The notes: a model not told the origin generated them from the letters alone. A DNA stretch of 48,870 nucleotides from Massilia eburnea (GCF_009720745.1 NZ_WNKX01000032.1:1-48870); one strand, 5' to 3'. Shown: positions 16,862 through 26,206, counted from the first letter of the stretch. A program made the numbers and translations.

Positions 16862-18556
16862 TCAGGCCGATTCGGCGTGCTCCACCAGGAGCTGGACGCG
16901 GGTAACGCCGTTGTATTCGTTTGCATCGAGCCGGAAGGCGACGCGTGCCCGTTCGCCCAGGGCATCGGTGTGGCCGAACCAGATCGCATCGTAACGGACG
17001 CCGTTCTTCTCCAGCATCAGCTTGAGGTGGCGGTCTTTCAGGATGCGCTGGCTAAGCACGCGGAATTCATCGCAGAACACCGGCGGGGCAAAGCCCTGGC
17101 CCCAGACCTGGCCATCGAGCAGTTCGATGAACTGGGTGGTGTAACAGTTTTCTTCGAGCGGGCCGTCGGTCTCGATCACGCGTTCCAGCTGCGATTCGCT
17201 CAGCCAGGCCTGGCCGATGGCTTCGAAGGCGGCGCAGAAGTGTTCAAAGGCTTCAGCGCGCAGGCTCAGGCCCGCCGCCATGGCGTGGCCGCCGAATTTG
17301 TCGATCACGCCGGGCGCTCGCTTGGAGACCAGGTCCAGCGCATCGCGCAGGTGGAAACCGGGAATCGAGCGCCCGGAACCTTTGATCATGCCATCGCCGG
17401 CAGGGGCGAATGTGATCGTGGGCCGATAGAAGCGTTCTTTCAGCCGCGAGGCCACGATCCCGATCACTCCCTGGTGCCAGCTGTCGTCGTAGACGCATAT
17501 GGTGCTGCGGTCGGCGGGCTGGAAATCGTCCAGGTGCAGCAGGGCCGTGTCCTGCATCTCGGCCTCGATCTCGCGCCGTTTCAGGTTGATGTCGTTCAGT
17601 TGCTGCGCCAGTTCCCAGGCGCGCGTTTCATCGTCGGTAATCAGGCATTCGATCCCCAGCGACATATCCTCCAGGCGGCCGGCGGCGTTCAGGCGCGGAC
17701 CGATGGAGTAACCCAGGTCGATAGGCGAGGCGTTGCGCGCAGAGCGCCCCGCGACGCGGAACAGGGCGGCTACGCCCGGATGCATGTCGCCCCGCCGCAT
17801 ACGCTTCAGGCCCTGCGCAACGAGGATACGGTTGTTCGGGTCGAGCTTGACCACGTCGGCGACGGTGCCAAGGGCCACCAGGTCGAGCAGGCGATCGAGC
17901 TTGGGCTGGGTCAGGGCGTCGAATACACCGCGGCGGCGCAATTCGGCGCGCAGGGCCAGCAGCACATAGAACACGACGCCCACGCCGGCCAGGTGCTTGG
18001 ACGGGAAACCGCAGGCCGGCTGGTTGGGATTCACGATCACGCGCGCGTCGGGCAAGGCGTCGCCCGGCAAGTGGTGGTCGGTCACCACAACGTCGATGCC
18101 GCGCCGTTTCGCTTCTTCCACGCCTTCAATGCTGGCAATGCCGTTATCGACCGTGATGATGATGTCGGGATCCTTCTCGCGGGCGGTCAGTTGCACGATT
18201 TCCAGCGTCAGGCCATAACCGTATTCAAAACGGTTGGGAACGATGAAGTCGACGTTGGCGCCCATGGAACGCAGCCCGCGCAGGGCGGTGGCGCAGGCGG
18301 TGGCGCCGTCGCAGTCATAGTCGGCCACGATCACCATGCGCTTGCCGGCGGCGATCGAATCGGCCAGGAATTCGGCGGCGCGATCGATGTGCAGCAAGCC
18401 TGTTGGCACGATCAGGGCGGCGAGTTCGCTGGAGAGTTCCGCCGGACTGTTCAAGCCGCGTGCGGCAAACAGGCGGGCCAGGACAGGGTGAATGCCGCCC
18501 TGGCGCAGCTTTTCAGCTTCCTGCGGCGGGCAGTGACGGATGGCGATACGGGTCAT
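16862..18556 (-). CDS. recJ: Single-stranded-DNA-specific 5'-3' exonuclease RecJ
   Basis: The 564-residue nuclease acts in RecF-pathway recombination and mismatch/base-excision repair. DHH-domain motifs are visible: VADYDCDGATACA, VDNGIAS, VVTDHHLPGD and GPRLNAAGRL. The DHHA1 motif FGGHAMAAGLSLR and a C-terminal OB-like domain follow. Length fits the family (E. coli 577). Although the frame is open for 131 further codons upstream, the real start is ATG 18556 (MTRIAIRHCPP). It overlaps the stop of the upstream rpfE-type gene as ATGA, giving translational coupling. Confidence 0.96.
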   Translation of the reverse strand: MTRIAIRHCPPQEAEKLRQGGIHPVLARLFAARGLNSPAELSSELAALIVPTGLLHIDRAAEFLADSIAAGKRMVIVADYDCDGATACATALRGLRSMGANVDFIVPNRFEYGYGLTLEIVQLTAREKDPDIIITVDNGIASIEGVEEAKRRGIDVVVTDHHLPGDALPDARVIVNPNQPACGFPSKHLAGVGVVFYVLLALRAELRRRGVFDALTQPKLDRLLDLVALGTVADVVKLDPNNRILVAQGLKRMRRGDMHPGVAALFRVAGRSARNASPIDLGYSIGPRLNAAGRLEDMSLGIECLITDDETRAWELAQQLNDINLKRREIEAEMQDTALLHLDDFQPADRSTICVYDDSWHQGVIGIVASRLKERFYRPTITFAPAGDGMIKGSGRSIPGFHLRDALDLVSKRAPGVIDKFGGHAMAAGLSLRAEAFEHFCAAFEAIGQAWLSESQLERVIETDGPLEENCYTTQFIELLDGQVWGQGFAPPVFCDEFRVLSQRILKDRHLKLMLEKNGVRYDAIWFGHTDALGERARVAFRLDANEYNGVTRVQLLVEHAESA

Positions 18557-19557
18557 TGCGAAAGATTTTTCAGGTTCTGTGCGCGCCAGAATTTGCGCAG
18601 GGCGGACTTGCTGGTGCGGATTTCGGTCCAGCCTTCGCGGCCGGTCAGGATCAAGGTCAGTTCTCCGGTGCTGCCATCGCGCAGGGCGGCCAGCAAGGGG
18701 GCGAACCAGTCGGCTTCCAGTTGCTGCATGGCGCCAAGCCAGGCGCCCCAGTCGTTGCCCGCGCCCATCGGGATCAGGTGGGGCAGGACCAGGGTTCCCG
18801 CTTCGCCGGGCGCAGCTTGCTTGCCTGGGGGGCCCAGGGCGGCCAGCCAGGAAGGCGGCGCGCCAGCAGGTCCGGCTGCGGGCCAGCTGGCGACGGCAAT
18901 AGAATGAGTGCTGGCTGGCTGCGAAGCGGGGACGCTTGCGCCGCCCCACATCCAGAACGAGTTCACCGGCGCCAGGCCGTGGTACTGGCGAGCCTCATTG
19001 ACGGGATGCTCATGCCACAGCATCTGGATCTCATTTTGCAGCTTCTTGAAGGCCAGGGCGGTAGCGCCCTCCGGCATCCAGTCGGCGAGGTTGCTGCCCA
19101 TTGCCGCGTCGGGGGAAGCGGTATCGAGGTCACGCCAGCTATCGGCCCGCATAAACCACGTGTTGGCATCGCCCCAAACCAGTTCGTCGAAAAACGGCTT
19201 GGCCAGGTCGAACAGGACGCGTGCATCGGCTTCGTCCAGCAGGAGGCGGCGCGAATCGGCCAGCACCAGGTGGTTGCGCGCCAGCTGGATGTGGACCGGA
19301 TGGACGATGAACCAGTAGCCTTGCGCCGGGGCCAGCCCGAACCCCTGCATCACGGCCGCGGCAAGGCCGCCCAGCTCGCGTTCCAGCCATGCTTCATGCG
19401 GCAGGAGGCGCCCGTCTTCGGCCGGGGAATGCTTTTTTAGCAAGCTGTTGCGCGACAGGAGAGCGGCCAGGGCCGGGGCCTGCAGGTTGCGTGAAAGTTC
19501 CGGAGCCAGTTCGGCGGGCGGCAAGGCGAAAGGGAGGACGACGGTTGTGGAAGCCAT
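18553..19557 (-). CDS. RpfE-type conserved protein (phosphoglycerate-mutase-like annotation in relatives)
   Basis: The 334-residue soluble protein is the gene normally paired with recJ in betaproteobacteria and Xanthomonas, where it is annotated as RpfE-type regulatory protein or as related to 2,3-bisphosphoglycerate-independent phosphoglycerate mutase. Visible features are an N-terminal leucine/alanine-rich region, HPVHIQLARNHLVLADSRRL and WHEHPVNEARQYHGLAPVNSFWMWGG in the middle, and a C-terminal domain ending TLILTGREGWTEIRTSK. I see no canonical phosphoglycerate mutase active site, and function is not established. It is coupled to recJ by an ATGA overlap and is divergent from lolC over a 65-base gap. 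Confidence 0.75.
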   Translation of the reverse strand: MASTTVVLPFALPPAELAPELSRNLQAPALAALLSRNSLLKKHSPAEDGRLLPHEAWLERELGGLAAAVMQGFGLAPAQGYWFIVHPVHIQLARNHLVLADSRRLLLDEADARVLFDLAKPFFDELVWGDANTWFMRADSWRDLDTASPDAAMGSNLADWMPEGATALAFKKLQNEIQMLWHEHPVNEARQYHGLAPVNSFWMWGGASVPASQPASTHSIAVASWPAAGPAGAPPSWLAALGPPGKQAAPGEAGTLVLPHLIPMGAGNDWGAWLGAMQQLEADWFAPLLAALRDGSTGELTLILTGREGWTEIRTSKSALRKFWRAQNLKNLSQ

Positions 19558-19622
19558 GCGGCATTGTAGTGGAATCTCTTTATATGGCAAACTGCGGGCT
19601 TTACTGTGTCAATTTATTAAAA

Positions 19623-20873
19623 ATGCCGTTTGAATGGCTGGTTGGCCTGCGCTACACGCGCGCAGGCAGGCGCAATGGGCGCAATAGCTTCATCTCCTTC
19701 ATCTCCGCGATTTCGATGGCAGGCATCGGGCTTGGCGTCACCGCCCTGATTGTCGTGCTGTCCGTTTATAACGGTTTCCAGACGGTGGTGACCGAGCGCA
19801 TGGTCTCGGTGCTGGGGCACGTGGAAGTCTACGAAGTGGGCGGGACGGGCCTGGCGGACTGGCATTCCGTCGCTGCCGAAGCTGCCCGCAATCCGCAGGT
19901 GAAAGGGGCAGCGCCCTTTATCGAGATGCAGGGCATGCTGGTGCATGGGGGCGATTATTTGCGCCCATCGATCGTGCGCGGCATCTTGCCGGGTGAAGAA
20001 ACCAAGGTTTCCGAAATCGGCAAGCAGATGAAACAGGGCAGCCTCGATGCGCTGCAGCCGGGCGCATACAAGATCATCCTGGGCGCCGAACTGGCGCGCG
20101 AGCTGGAAGTGAAGATGGGCGACCGTATCGCGCTGGCTATGTCGCAGGGGAATTCGGCGACGAATATGGCGCCCCTGATGCGCTCCTTCACCGTGGCCGG
20201 CACGTTTGAGGCGGGCCACAATGAATTCGATTCCGGGCTGGCGCTGGTCAACCTGGAAGATGCCCAGCAAATCATCAATGCCGTCGGCCCGTTCGGGCTG
20301 CGCCTGCGCCTGCAGGATATGCAGAAGGCGCCCGAGGTGGCGGCCGAATTGCGCAATTCCCTGCCGGGCCGGCTGGTGGTGCGCGACTGGACCAGGCTCA
20401 ATTCGACCTGGTTGGCCGTGGTGAAGTCGCAAAAGAACATGATGTTCATCATCCTGACCATGATCATTGCCGTGGCGGCCTTCAACCTGGTGGCGACGCT
20501 GGTGATGACGGTGACGGATAAACAGGCCGATATCGCCATCCTGCGCACCCTGGGCGCTTCGCCGTTTTCGATCATGAAGATTTTTGTCGTGCAGGGAGCG
20601 CTGGTGGGGGTGATCGGCACCGCAATCGGCGTCGCCTGCGGCGTACTGCTGGCGTGGAATGTCGGCTCGATCGTGGGCGGGATTGAAAGCCTGTTCGGCG
20701 TGCACTTCCTGTCGAAAGAGATCTATTTCATCAGCGCTGTGCCGTCGGACCTGCGCTGGGGCGACGTGGGCGTGATTGCGGCAACGTCCTTGCTGCTGGC
20801 ATTTATTTCGACCCTTTATCCAAGCTGGCGGGCAGCCCGCGTGAAACCTGCGGAGGCCCTGCGTTATGAGTAA
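19623..20873 (+). CDS. lolC: Lipoprotein-releasing ABC transporter permease, first copy
   Basis: The 416-residue inner-membrane protein belongs to the LolC/LolE (FtsX/MacB-type) permeases, which with LolD extract mature lipoproteins from the inner membrane and pass them to LolA. Layout: TM1 at about residues 25-48 (ISMAGIGLGVTALIVVLSVYNGF), a periplasmic domain of some 210 residues, then three TM helices around FIILTMIIAVAAFNLVATLVMTV, VGVIGTAIGVACGVLLAW and VGVIAATSLLLAFISTLY. ATG 19623 (MPFEWLVGLRYTRAG) matches the start of its tandem paralogue; no clear Shine-Dalgarno sequence is present. It overlaps the next gene by 8 bases. LolC versus LolE naming follows gene order. Confidence 0.93.
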   Translation: MPFEWLVGLRYTRAGRRNGRNSFISFISAISMAGIGLGVTALIVVLSVYNGFQTVVTERMVSVLGHVEVYEVGGTGLADWHSVAAEAARNPQVKGAAPFIEMQGMLVHGGDYLRPSIVRGILPGEETKVSEIGKQMKQGSLDALQPGAYKIILGAELARELEVKMGDRIALAMSQGNSATNMAPLMRSFTVAGTFEAGHNEFDSGLALVNLEDAQQIINAVGPFGLRLRLQDMQKAPEVAAELRNSLPGRLVVRDWTRLNSTWLAVVKSQKNMMFIILTMIIAVAAFNLVATLVMTVTDKQADIAILRTLGASPFSIMKIFVVQGALVGVIGTAIGVACGVLLAWNVGSIVGGIESLFGVHFLSKEIYFISAVPSDLRWGDVGVIAATSLLLAFISTLYPSWRAARVKPAEALRYE

Positions 20874-22128
20874 GAATTTGCCATTTGAGTGGATTGTCGG
20901 CCTGCGCTATACCCGGGCGGGCAAGCGCAGTGGCCGCAACAGCTTCATTTCCTTCATCTCGCTGATTTCCGTCGCCGGCATTGCGCTGGGTGTGGCGGCC
21001 ATGATCATCATCCTGTCGGTGATGAACGGCTTCCGCAAGGATGTCACGGGCCGCATGCTGTCTGTCCTGGCGCACGTGGAAGTATTCGAGCGCGGCAGCA
21101 GCTTGCCAAACTGGCAGGAACTGGAGCGAAAGCTGCAGGCCAATCCCGAAGTGAAGGGCGCAGCGCCCTTTGTCCAGGTCGAGGCCATGCTGTCGCACGG
21201 CGGCGAGGCCCTGCGTCCGGCCGTCGTACGCGGCGTGTTGCCCGAGCAGGAGCCGAACGTTTCCGACCTGGTACGGACCACGCGCTATGGCAGCTTTAAC
21301 GACTTGAAACCGGGGGAATACCGCATCGTGCTGGGCGTGGATGTGGCCCGCGCCTTGCAAGTGAACCTTGGCGACAAGGTGACCATGGTGCTGCCGCAGG
21401 GGACTGTAACCCCGGCCGGCATCGTGCCGCGCATGCGCACGTTCACGGTGGCCGGCGTATTCGTGGCCGGCTATCAGAAATTCGACGACAGCATGGTGTT
21501 CATCCACATTGAGGATGCCGAAAAGCTGTTGCGCCTTGATGGACCGGCCGGACTGCGCCTGCGCCTGGCCGATATGCAGCGGGCGCCGGAAGTGGCGGGC
21601 GAGCTGCAAAAGCTGGTTCCGAAGGAAATTACTGTACGGGATTGGTCAAAACTCAATGCGACCTGGTTCGCAGCGGTGCAAACTGAAAAACGCATGATGT
21701 TCGTCGTGCTGGCGCTGATCGTGGCGGTGGCGGCTTTCAACCTGGTGTCCACCCTGGTGATGACGGTGACGGACAAACAGGCTGATATCGCCATCCTGCG
21801 CACCATCGGCGCTTCGCCGCGGTCGATCCAGAAGATCTTTGTGATCCAGGGCGCGCTGGTCGGGCTGCTCGGCGCCTTGCTCGGTGTGGCAGGCGGCGTG
21901 CTGGTATCGCTGAACATCGACGTCATTGTTCCATTTATTGAAAACCTCTTGGGAGTGCAATTCTTGCCGAAGGATATTTACACAATTAGCTCGGTGCCAT
22001 CGGACATGCATTGGTCCGATGTCGGCGTGATCGGCGTTGTGGCCGTGCTGCTGGCGTTCGTGGCGACGCTGTACCCAAGCCGCTGGGCCGCCAACGTCAA
22101 ACCTGCGGAGGCGCTGCGCTATGAGTGA
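20866..22128 (+). CDS. lolE: Lipoprotein-releasing ABC transporter permease, second copy
   Basis: The 420-residue protein is closely similar to the preceding permease from end to end. It has the same N-terminal LPFEWIVGLRYTRAG and NSFISFISLIS block, the same VTDKQADIAILRT(I/L)GASP cytoplasmic loop contacting the ATPase, and the same KPAEALRYE C terminus. Topology is again one N-terminal TM, a large periplasmic domain and three C-terminal TMs. It starts inside the end of lolC (ATGAGTAA overlap) and ends inside the start of lolD (ATGAGTGA). In each case the codons for PAEALR supply a GCGGAGG Shine-Dalgarno sequence for the next gene. Assignment as LolE rather than a second LolC is by position. 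Confidence 0.92.
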   Translation: MSKNLPFEWIVGLRYTRAGKRSGRNSFISFISLISVAGIALGVAAMIIILSVMNGFRKDVTGRMLSVLAHVEVFERGSSLPNWQELERKLQANPEVKGAAPFVQVEAMLSHGGEALRPAVVRGVLPEQEPNVSDLVRTTRYGSFNDLKPGEYRIVLGVDVARALQVNLGDKVTMVLPQGTVTPAGIVPRMRTFTVAGVFVAGYQKFDDSMVFIHIEDAEKLLRLDGPAGLRLRLADMQRAPEVAGELQKLVPKEITVRDWSKLNATWFAAVQTEKRMMFVVLALIVAVAAFNLVSTLVMTVTDKQADIAILRTIGASPRSIQKIFVIQGALVGLLGALLGVAGGVLVSLNIDVIVPFIENLLGVQFLPKDIYTISSVPSDMHWSDVGVIGVVAVLLAFVATLYPSRWAANVKPAEALRYE

Positions 22129-22798
22129 TGTACTGAGCTGCCGCAACCTCGGCAAGACTTTCACCCAGGGCAATTACGTGGTGAAGGTGCTGGAAAAGAT
22201 CGACCTGTCGGTGCAGCGCGGCGAGCGCGTGGCGATTGTCGGCGCGTCCGGTTCGGGCAAGTCGACGCTGCTGCACCTGCTGGGCGGGCTGGATACGCCG
22301 ACTACCGGCAACGTGGTCCTGAAGGGCGAAGACTTCGCCAGGCTGAATGAGGCCGGGCGCGGCGACTTGCGTAACCGCGAACTGGGCTTCGTCTACCAGT
22401 TCCACCACCTGCTGCCCGAGTTTTCGGCGCTGGACAATGTGGCAATGCCGCTATTGATCCGGCGTGTCAAGCGCGCCGAGGCGGAGCGCCAGGCACAGGA
22501 AATGCTGGCGCGCGTGGGCCTGGCCAAGCGCGTGACCCACGTGCCGGGCGAATTGTCCGGCGGCGAAAGGCAGCGCGTGGCGCTGGCGCGTGCGCTGGTC
22601 ACCCAGCCAGCCTGCGTGCTGGCAGACGAACCGACCGGCAACCTGGATCACGCGACCGCCGAGCAGGTGTTCGACTTGATGCTGGAGCTGTCGCGCACCC
22701 TGGGCACGGCCTTCATCATCGTGACCCACGATGCCAGCCTGGCCGAACGCTGCGACCGCATGCTGCGCCTGACCGACGAAGGCTTGAATCCTGCCTGA
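22121..22798 (+). CDS. lolD: Lipoprotein-releasing ABC transporter ATP-binding protein
   Basis: The 225-residue ATPase powers the Lol release complex. ABC motifs are complete: Walker A GASGSGKST, Q-loop in GFVYQFHHLLPEFSALDN, signature LSGGERQRVALARAL, Walker B VLADEPTGNLD and the H-switch IVTHDASLA. FHHLLPEF is characteristic of LolD among MacB/LolD/FtsE-type ATPases. The start at 22121 overlaps the lolE stop by 8 bases. tatD follows 10 bases after the stop, so lolC-lolE-lolD-tatD-comEC form one run of genes. Confidence 0.96.
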   Translation: MSDVLSCRNLGKTFTQGNYVVKVLEKIDLSVQRGERVAIVGASGSGKSTLLHLLGGLDTPTTGNVVLKGEDFARLNEAGRGDLRNRELGFVYQFHHLLPEFSALDNVAMPLLIRRVKRAEAERQAQEMLARVGLAKRVTHVPGELSGGERQRVALARALVTQPACVLADEPTGNLDHATAEQVFDLMLELSRTLGTAFIIVTHDASLAERCDRMLRLTDEGLNPA

Positions 22799-22808
22799 AA
22801 GGCGCACC

Positions 22809-23612
22809 ATGTGGATCGATACCCATTGCCATCTCGATGCCCATGAATTCGGCGAGCGCTCGCTGGCGCTGGCGGCGCAGGCGCTGGCGCGCGGGGTGGG
22901 CATGGTGGTGATTCCGGCGGTTGATCGCGCCAATTTCCCGGTGGTGCGCGAACTGGCGCACCAGGCGCCGAACACCAGCTATGCATTGGGTATCCATCCG
23001 ATCTATGTGCCGCATGCGGTGGAGGAGGACCTGGACGCAATGCGCACTGCGGTCGGGGAGGCCATGACCGATCCGCGCTTCGTGGCGATCGGCGAGATCG
23101 GGCTCGATTTCTTCATTCCAATGCTGTGCGAGCCGGAGATGCGCGAGAAGCAGGTGTATTTCCTGCGCGAGCAGCTGAAGATTGCACGCGATTTCGAACT
23201 GCCCGTCTTGTGCCATGTGCGCAAGTCGCAGGACCAGGTGCTGAAGCATGTGCGGCAGGTCGGTCCTGCGGGCGGTATCGCGCATGCCTTCAATGGCAGC
23301 TTCCAGCAGGCGCAGGCTTACATCGATGCCGGGTTCAAGCTGGGCTTCGGCGGCAACCTGACCTTCACGCGCGCGCTGCAGATCCGCCGCCTGGCGGCTG
23401 AACTTCCCCTTTCTTCCATCGTGGTGGAGACGGATGCGCCGGACATTGCGCCTTCATGGATTCATCCGGGCGTGAACACGCCGGCCGAGGTGGCGGGTAT
23501 TGGCGAGGCCCTTGCAGGGTTGCGCGGCGAACAGCCTGAGCTTGTCGCCAGGACGACTACCGAAAATGCGCTGGATGTCATGCCGCGCTTGCGGGCCTTG
23601 ATGGCCGCCTGA
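22809..23612 (+). CDS. TatD-family metal-dependent hydrolase (DNase)
   Basis: The 267-residue TIM-barrel protein has all TatD metal ligands in order: MWIDTHCHLD (HxH), IGEIGLDFF (Glu), LPVLCHVRKS (His), IAHAFNGS (His) and VVETDAPD (Asp). TatD-family proteins are 3'-5' exonucleases or deoxyribonucleases. Several paralogues (TatD, YcfH, YjjV) exist and this one, next to lolD and comEC, cannot be named securely. It lies 25 bases before comEC. Confidence 0.92.
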   Translation: MWIDTHCHLDAHEFGERSLALAAQALARGVGMVVIPAVDRANFPVVRELAHQAPNTSYALGIHPIYVPHAVEEDLDAMRTAVGEAMTDPRFVAIGEIGLDFFIPMLCEPEMREKQVYFLREQLKIARDFELPVLCHVRKSQDQVLKHVRQVGPAGGIAHAFNGSFQQAQAYIDAGFKLGFGGNLTFTRALQIRRLAAELPLSSIVVETDAPDIAPSWIHPGVNTPAEVAGIGEALAGLRGEQPELVARTTTENALDVMPRLRALMAA

Positions 23613-23637
23613 GCGGCAAAGCCGCCGGGGAGGGGAG

Positions 23638-26061
23638 ATGCGCTGCGCAATCCTCGGCTTGATCGGCGGTGTGGCCTGGCTTCAGGTGCAGGCGGCGCTA
23701 CCCGGCACCGGGCTGCAGCTCATCTGCGCAGTGGCTGCGGCGCTGGCCGCGCTGGTGGCCGCGCCGATCAGGCTTCCCGTGCTGTTCCTTCCTCATTTGA
23801 TGCGCATAGCGCTGGCCGGCACGGCTGGCGCCCTGTCGAACGAACTGGCCAAGGCCGATGAGGGCCGGGACTTCGATGTCATCGGCACGGTCGACAGCAT
23901 GCCGGGCCGGCTGGATGGCGCCATCCGCTTCAACTTCGCCGTCGAAACGCCTGCCGCCGTGCCTCCCTTGATTGTGCTCTCGTGGTATGCGGGAGCGCGG
24001 GCGGGCGGAGGCGCACCGCCGCCGGAATTGCTGCCCGGCGAACGCTGGCGCCTGCGCGTCAGGCTGCAGCGGCCACATGGCAATGCCAATCCTTACGGCT
24101 TCGATTACGAGGCGCTGCTGCTGGAGCAGGGCATCAGGGCGACAGGCTATGTACGCGCCGAGGGACGCAATGAACGCCTGGCCGGCTTCGTTCCGTCTCC
24201 GCACAATGCCGTGGAGCGCGCACGTTACGCGATACGCGAACGCATCGGCGCTGCGCTGCCGAATGCCCGGTACGGCGCTGTGATTGCCGCCCTGGTGGTG
24301 GGCGACCAGCGCGGCATTTCGCAGCAGGATTGGCAGGTGTTCAGCCGGACGGGGATTTCGCACCTGGTCTCGATCTCCGGCCTGCATATCACGATGATCG
24401 CGGGACTGGCGGCAGGACTGGCAGGGTGGCTCTGGCGGAAATCGTTCTTTGTCCCGGACTGGCAGTTGCCCTTGCTGCTGCCGGCGGCCCGGCTCGCGGC
24501 AATTGCCGGGATGCTTGCCGCCTGGGGGTATGTCGCCCTGGCCGGTTTCGGCGTGCCGGCACAGCGCACGCTCTACATGCTGGCAGTGGTGGCATTCGCG
24601 GTGTGGCTGGACCGCTTGTCGGCCATCTCGAACGTACTGGCGCTGGCGGCGGCCGTTGTCGTCATTCTTGATCCCTGGGCGGTCTTGTGGCCGGGATTCT
24701 GGCTGTCATTTGGCTGCGTCGCCGCGATCCTCTACGCAACCGTTGGCCGGATGGCGCGCATCGAGGCTGACGTGGCGGCGCCCGGCAGCGACTTCAATGG
24801 CGCGCGCGAAAGCGGCGATGGCTGGTGGTCTGGACGGGCAGCCAGGTTGCGCGAGAACTTGCGGCAGGCGGCCGTCACGCAGATGGCGGTGACGGTCGGG
24901 CTGGTCCCTTTGACGATGCTGATGTTTTCTCAGGTTTCCCTTGTGAGCCCGCTGGCGAACGCGGTAGCGATTCCGGTCGTCAGCCTGCTGGTGGCGCCGC
25001 TGGCACTGGTGGGCAGCGTCCTGCCCGCGCCGCTGGCGGCGCTGGTTCTCCAGTCAGCGCACTGGCTTCTGGCAGCCTTGCTGGATTGGCTGCAGTGGCT
25101 TTCGGCCCAGCCGCTGGCTGTCTGGTCCGCGCCCGCGCCGTCCTGGCCGATGTTTGTTTTCGCATTGGCTGGCACCGGCTGGGCGCTCGCCCCGCGCGGC
25201 TGGCCGATGCGCTGGCTTGGACTGGCTTGCTGGCTGCCGCTGCTCTCAGCAAAGCCGGAAAGTCCGCCGCCCGGCGCACTGCGGGCGATCGCCTTCGACG
25301 TAGGGCAGGGCATGGCGATGCTGATTGAGACCAGTACGCATCGCCTGCTTTACGACACAGGTCCCGCCTACAGCCCCGAGATCAATGGCGGCAACCGCGT
25401 CATCCTGCCGTATCTGCGGGCGCGCGGGATCAACGCGCTGGACGGGGTGATCGTCACCCACAGCGACAGCGATCACTCCGGCGGCGCGCTGGCCATCCTG
25501 CACGAGGTGCGCGCCGGCTGGGTGCTGTCCTCGCTGCCGGATGGTCATCCGATCGTTCGCGCCTCGCCAATGCATGCGCATTGTGTCGCCGGGCAGCAGT
25601 GGGAATGGGACGGTGTCCGCTTCGAAATGCTGCATCCAACGGCGTCCAGCTACGGTGAGCCGGAACTGAAGCCCAACGCGCGCGGCTGCACGCTGAAGAT
25701 CAGTACAAAATCGGGCAGCATGCTGCTTCCGGCCGATATTGAGGCGCCGCAGGAGGCGGCGCTGGTCGCCTCCGTGCCCGAAAAACTGCGTGCCGAAATC
25801 CTGCTTGCGCCGCATCATGGGAGCGGCACCTCGTCCACGCCAGGCTTCCTCGCCGCCGTGCAGCCACGCGATGCATTGTTCCAGGTGGGCTACCGCAACC
25901 GCTACCACCATCCGCGCGGCGATGTGCTCGGGCGCTACCTTGAATTGGGCGCCGGCATCTGGCGGACAGACGAGTCAGGGGCCGTCAGCGTGGAAATCGG
26001 CGCCAGTCCCGGCTTGAGCGCCTACCGCCAACAGCATGCGCGCTATTGGTACGGCCGCTAA
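23638..26061 (+). CDS. comEC: DNA internalisation competence protein ComEC/Rec2
   Basis: The 807-residue polytopic protein forms the inner-membrane channel for single-stranded DNA uptake in natural transformation. Three parts are visible. An N-terminal DUF4131/OB-like periplasmic region runs to about residue 190. The competence transmembrane domain follows (from GDQRGISQQDWQVFSRTGISH onward, with many hydrophobic helices, about 200-530). The C-terminal metallo-beta-lactamase domain has VTHSDSDHSGGALAIL and LAPHHGSGTSST (metal-binding HxDxDH and HH). GGGGAGGGGAG precedes ATG 23638. No other competence gene is in the window. Confidence 0.95.
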   Translation: MRCAILGLIGGVAWLQVQAALPGTGLQLICAVAAALAALVAAPIRLPVLFLPHLMRIALAGTAGALSNELAKADEGRDFDVIGTVDSMPGRLDGAIRFNFAVETPAAVPPLIVLSWYAGARAGGGAPPPELLPGERWRLRVRLQRPHGNANPYGFDYEALLLEQGIRATGYVRAEGRNERLAGFVPSPHNAVERARYAIRERIGAALPNARYGAVIAALVVGDQRGISQQDWQVFSRTGISHLVSISGLHITMIAGLAAGLAGWLWRKSFFVPDWQLPLLLPAARLAAIAGMLAAWGYVALAGFGVPAQRTLYMLAVVAFAVWLDRLSAISNVLALAAAVVVILDPWAVLWPGFWLSFGCVAAILYATVGRMARIEADVAAPGSDFNGARESGDGWWSGRAARLRENLRQAAVTQMAVTVGLVPLTMLMFSQVSLVSPLANAVAIPVVSLLVAPLALVGSVLPAPLAALVLQSAHWLLAALLDWLQWLSAQPLAVWSAPAPSWPMFVFALAGTGWALAPRGWPMRWLGLACWLPLLSAKPESPPPGALRAIAFDVGQGMAMLIETSTHRLLYDTGPAYSPEINGGNRVILPYLRARGINALDGVIVTHSDSDHSGGALAILHEVRAGWVLSSLPDGHPIVRASPMHAHCVAGQQWEWDGVRFEMLHPTASSYGEPELKPNARGCTLKISTKSGSMLLPADIEAPQEAALVASVPEKLRAEILLAPHHGSGTSSTPGFLAAVQPRDALFQVGYRNRYHHPRGDVLGRYLELGAGIWRTDESGAVSVEIGASPGLSAYRQQHARYWYGR

Positions 26062-26130
26062 ACACGCCAAAACAGAACACTTGCGACAGTGCTTTTGTTC
26101 CATTCCGGAGCACCTGCGCTTTCAGAAGCA

Positions 26131-26146
26131 TGGCACGGACCTTGCA
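26131..26146 (+). promoter_or_regulatory. Sigma-54 promoter of the pqq operon
   Basis: TGGCACG-GACC-TTGCA matches the sigma-54 (RpoN) consensus at the -24 GG and -12 GC elements with correct spacing. Transcription would start near 26157, about 50 bases before pqqA. Upstream, GAACA (26076-26080) and TGTTC flank a short imperfect dyad that might bind an enhancer-binding protein. No such activator is encoded in the window. Confidence 0.8.
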
Positions 26147-26206
26147 AACCAAAAGGGTGAACGTCCTTCGGACCTTCGCCACCAAACCTACATCAAGGAG
26201 ACTGTC

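Noticed and set aside
18557..18949. 131-codon N-terminal extension of recJ
   Set aside because: The extension overlaps the whole 3' end of the rpfE-type gene and is Arg/Pro-rich noise; ATG 18556 overlaps the upstream stop in a classic ATGA.
19389..19622. 78-codon upstream extension of lolC
   Set aside because: It runs through the divergent promoter region and into the rpfE-type gene; the paralogue lolE starts at the equivalent of ATG 19623.
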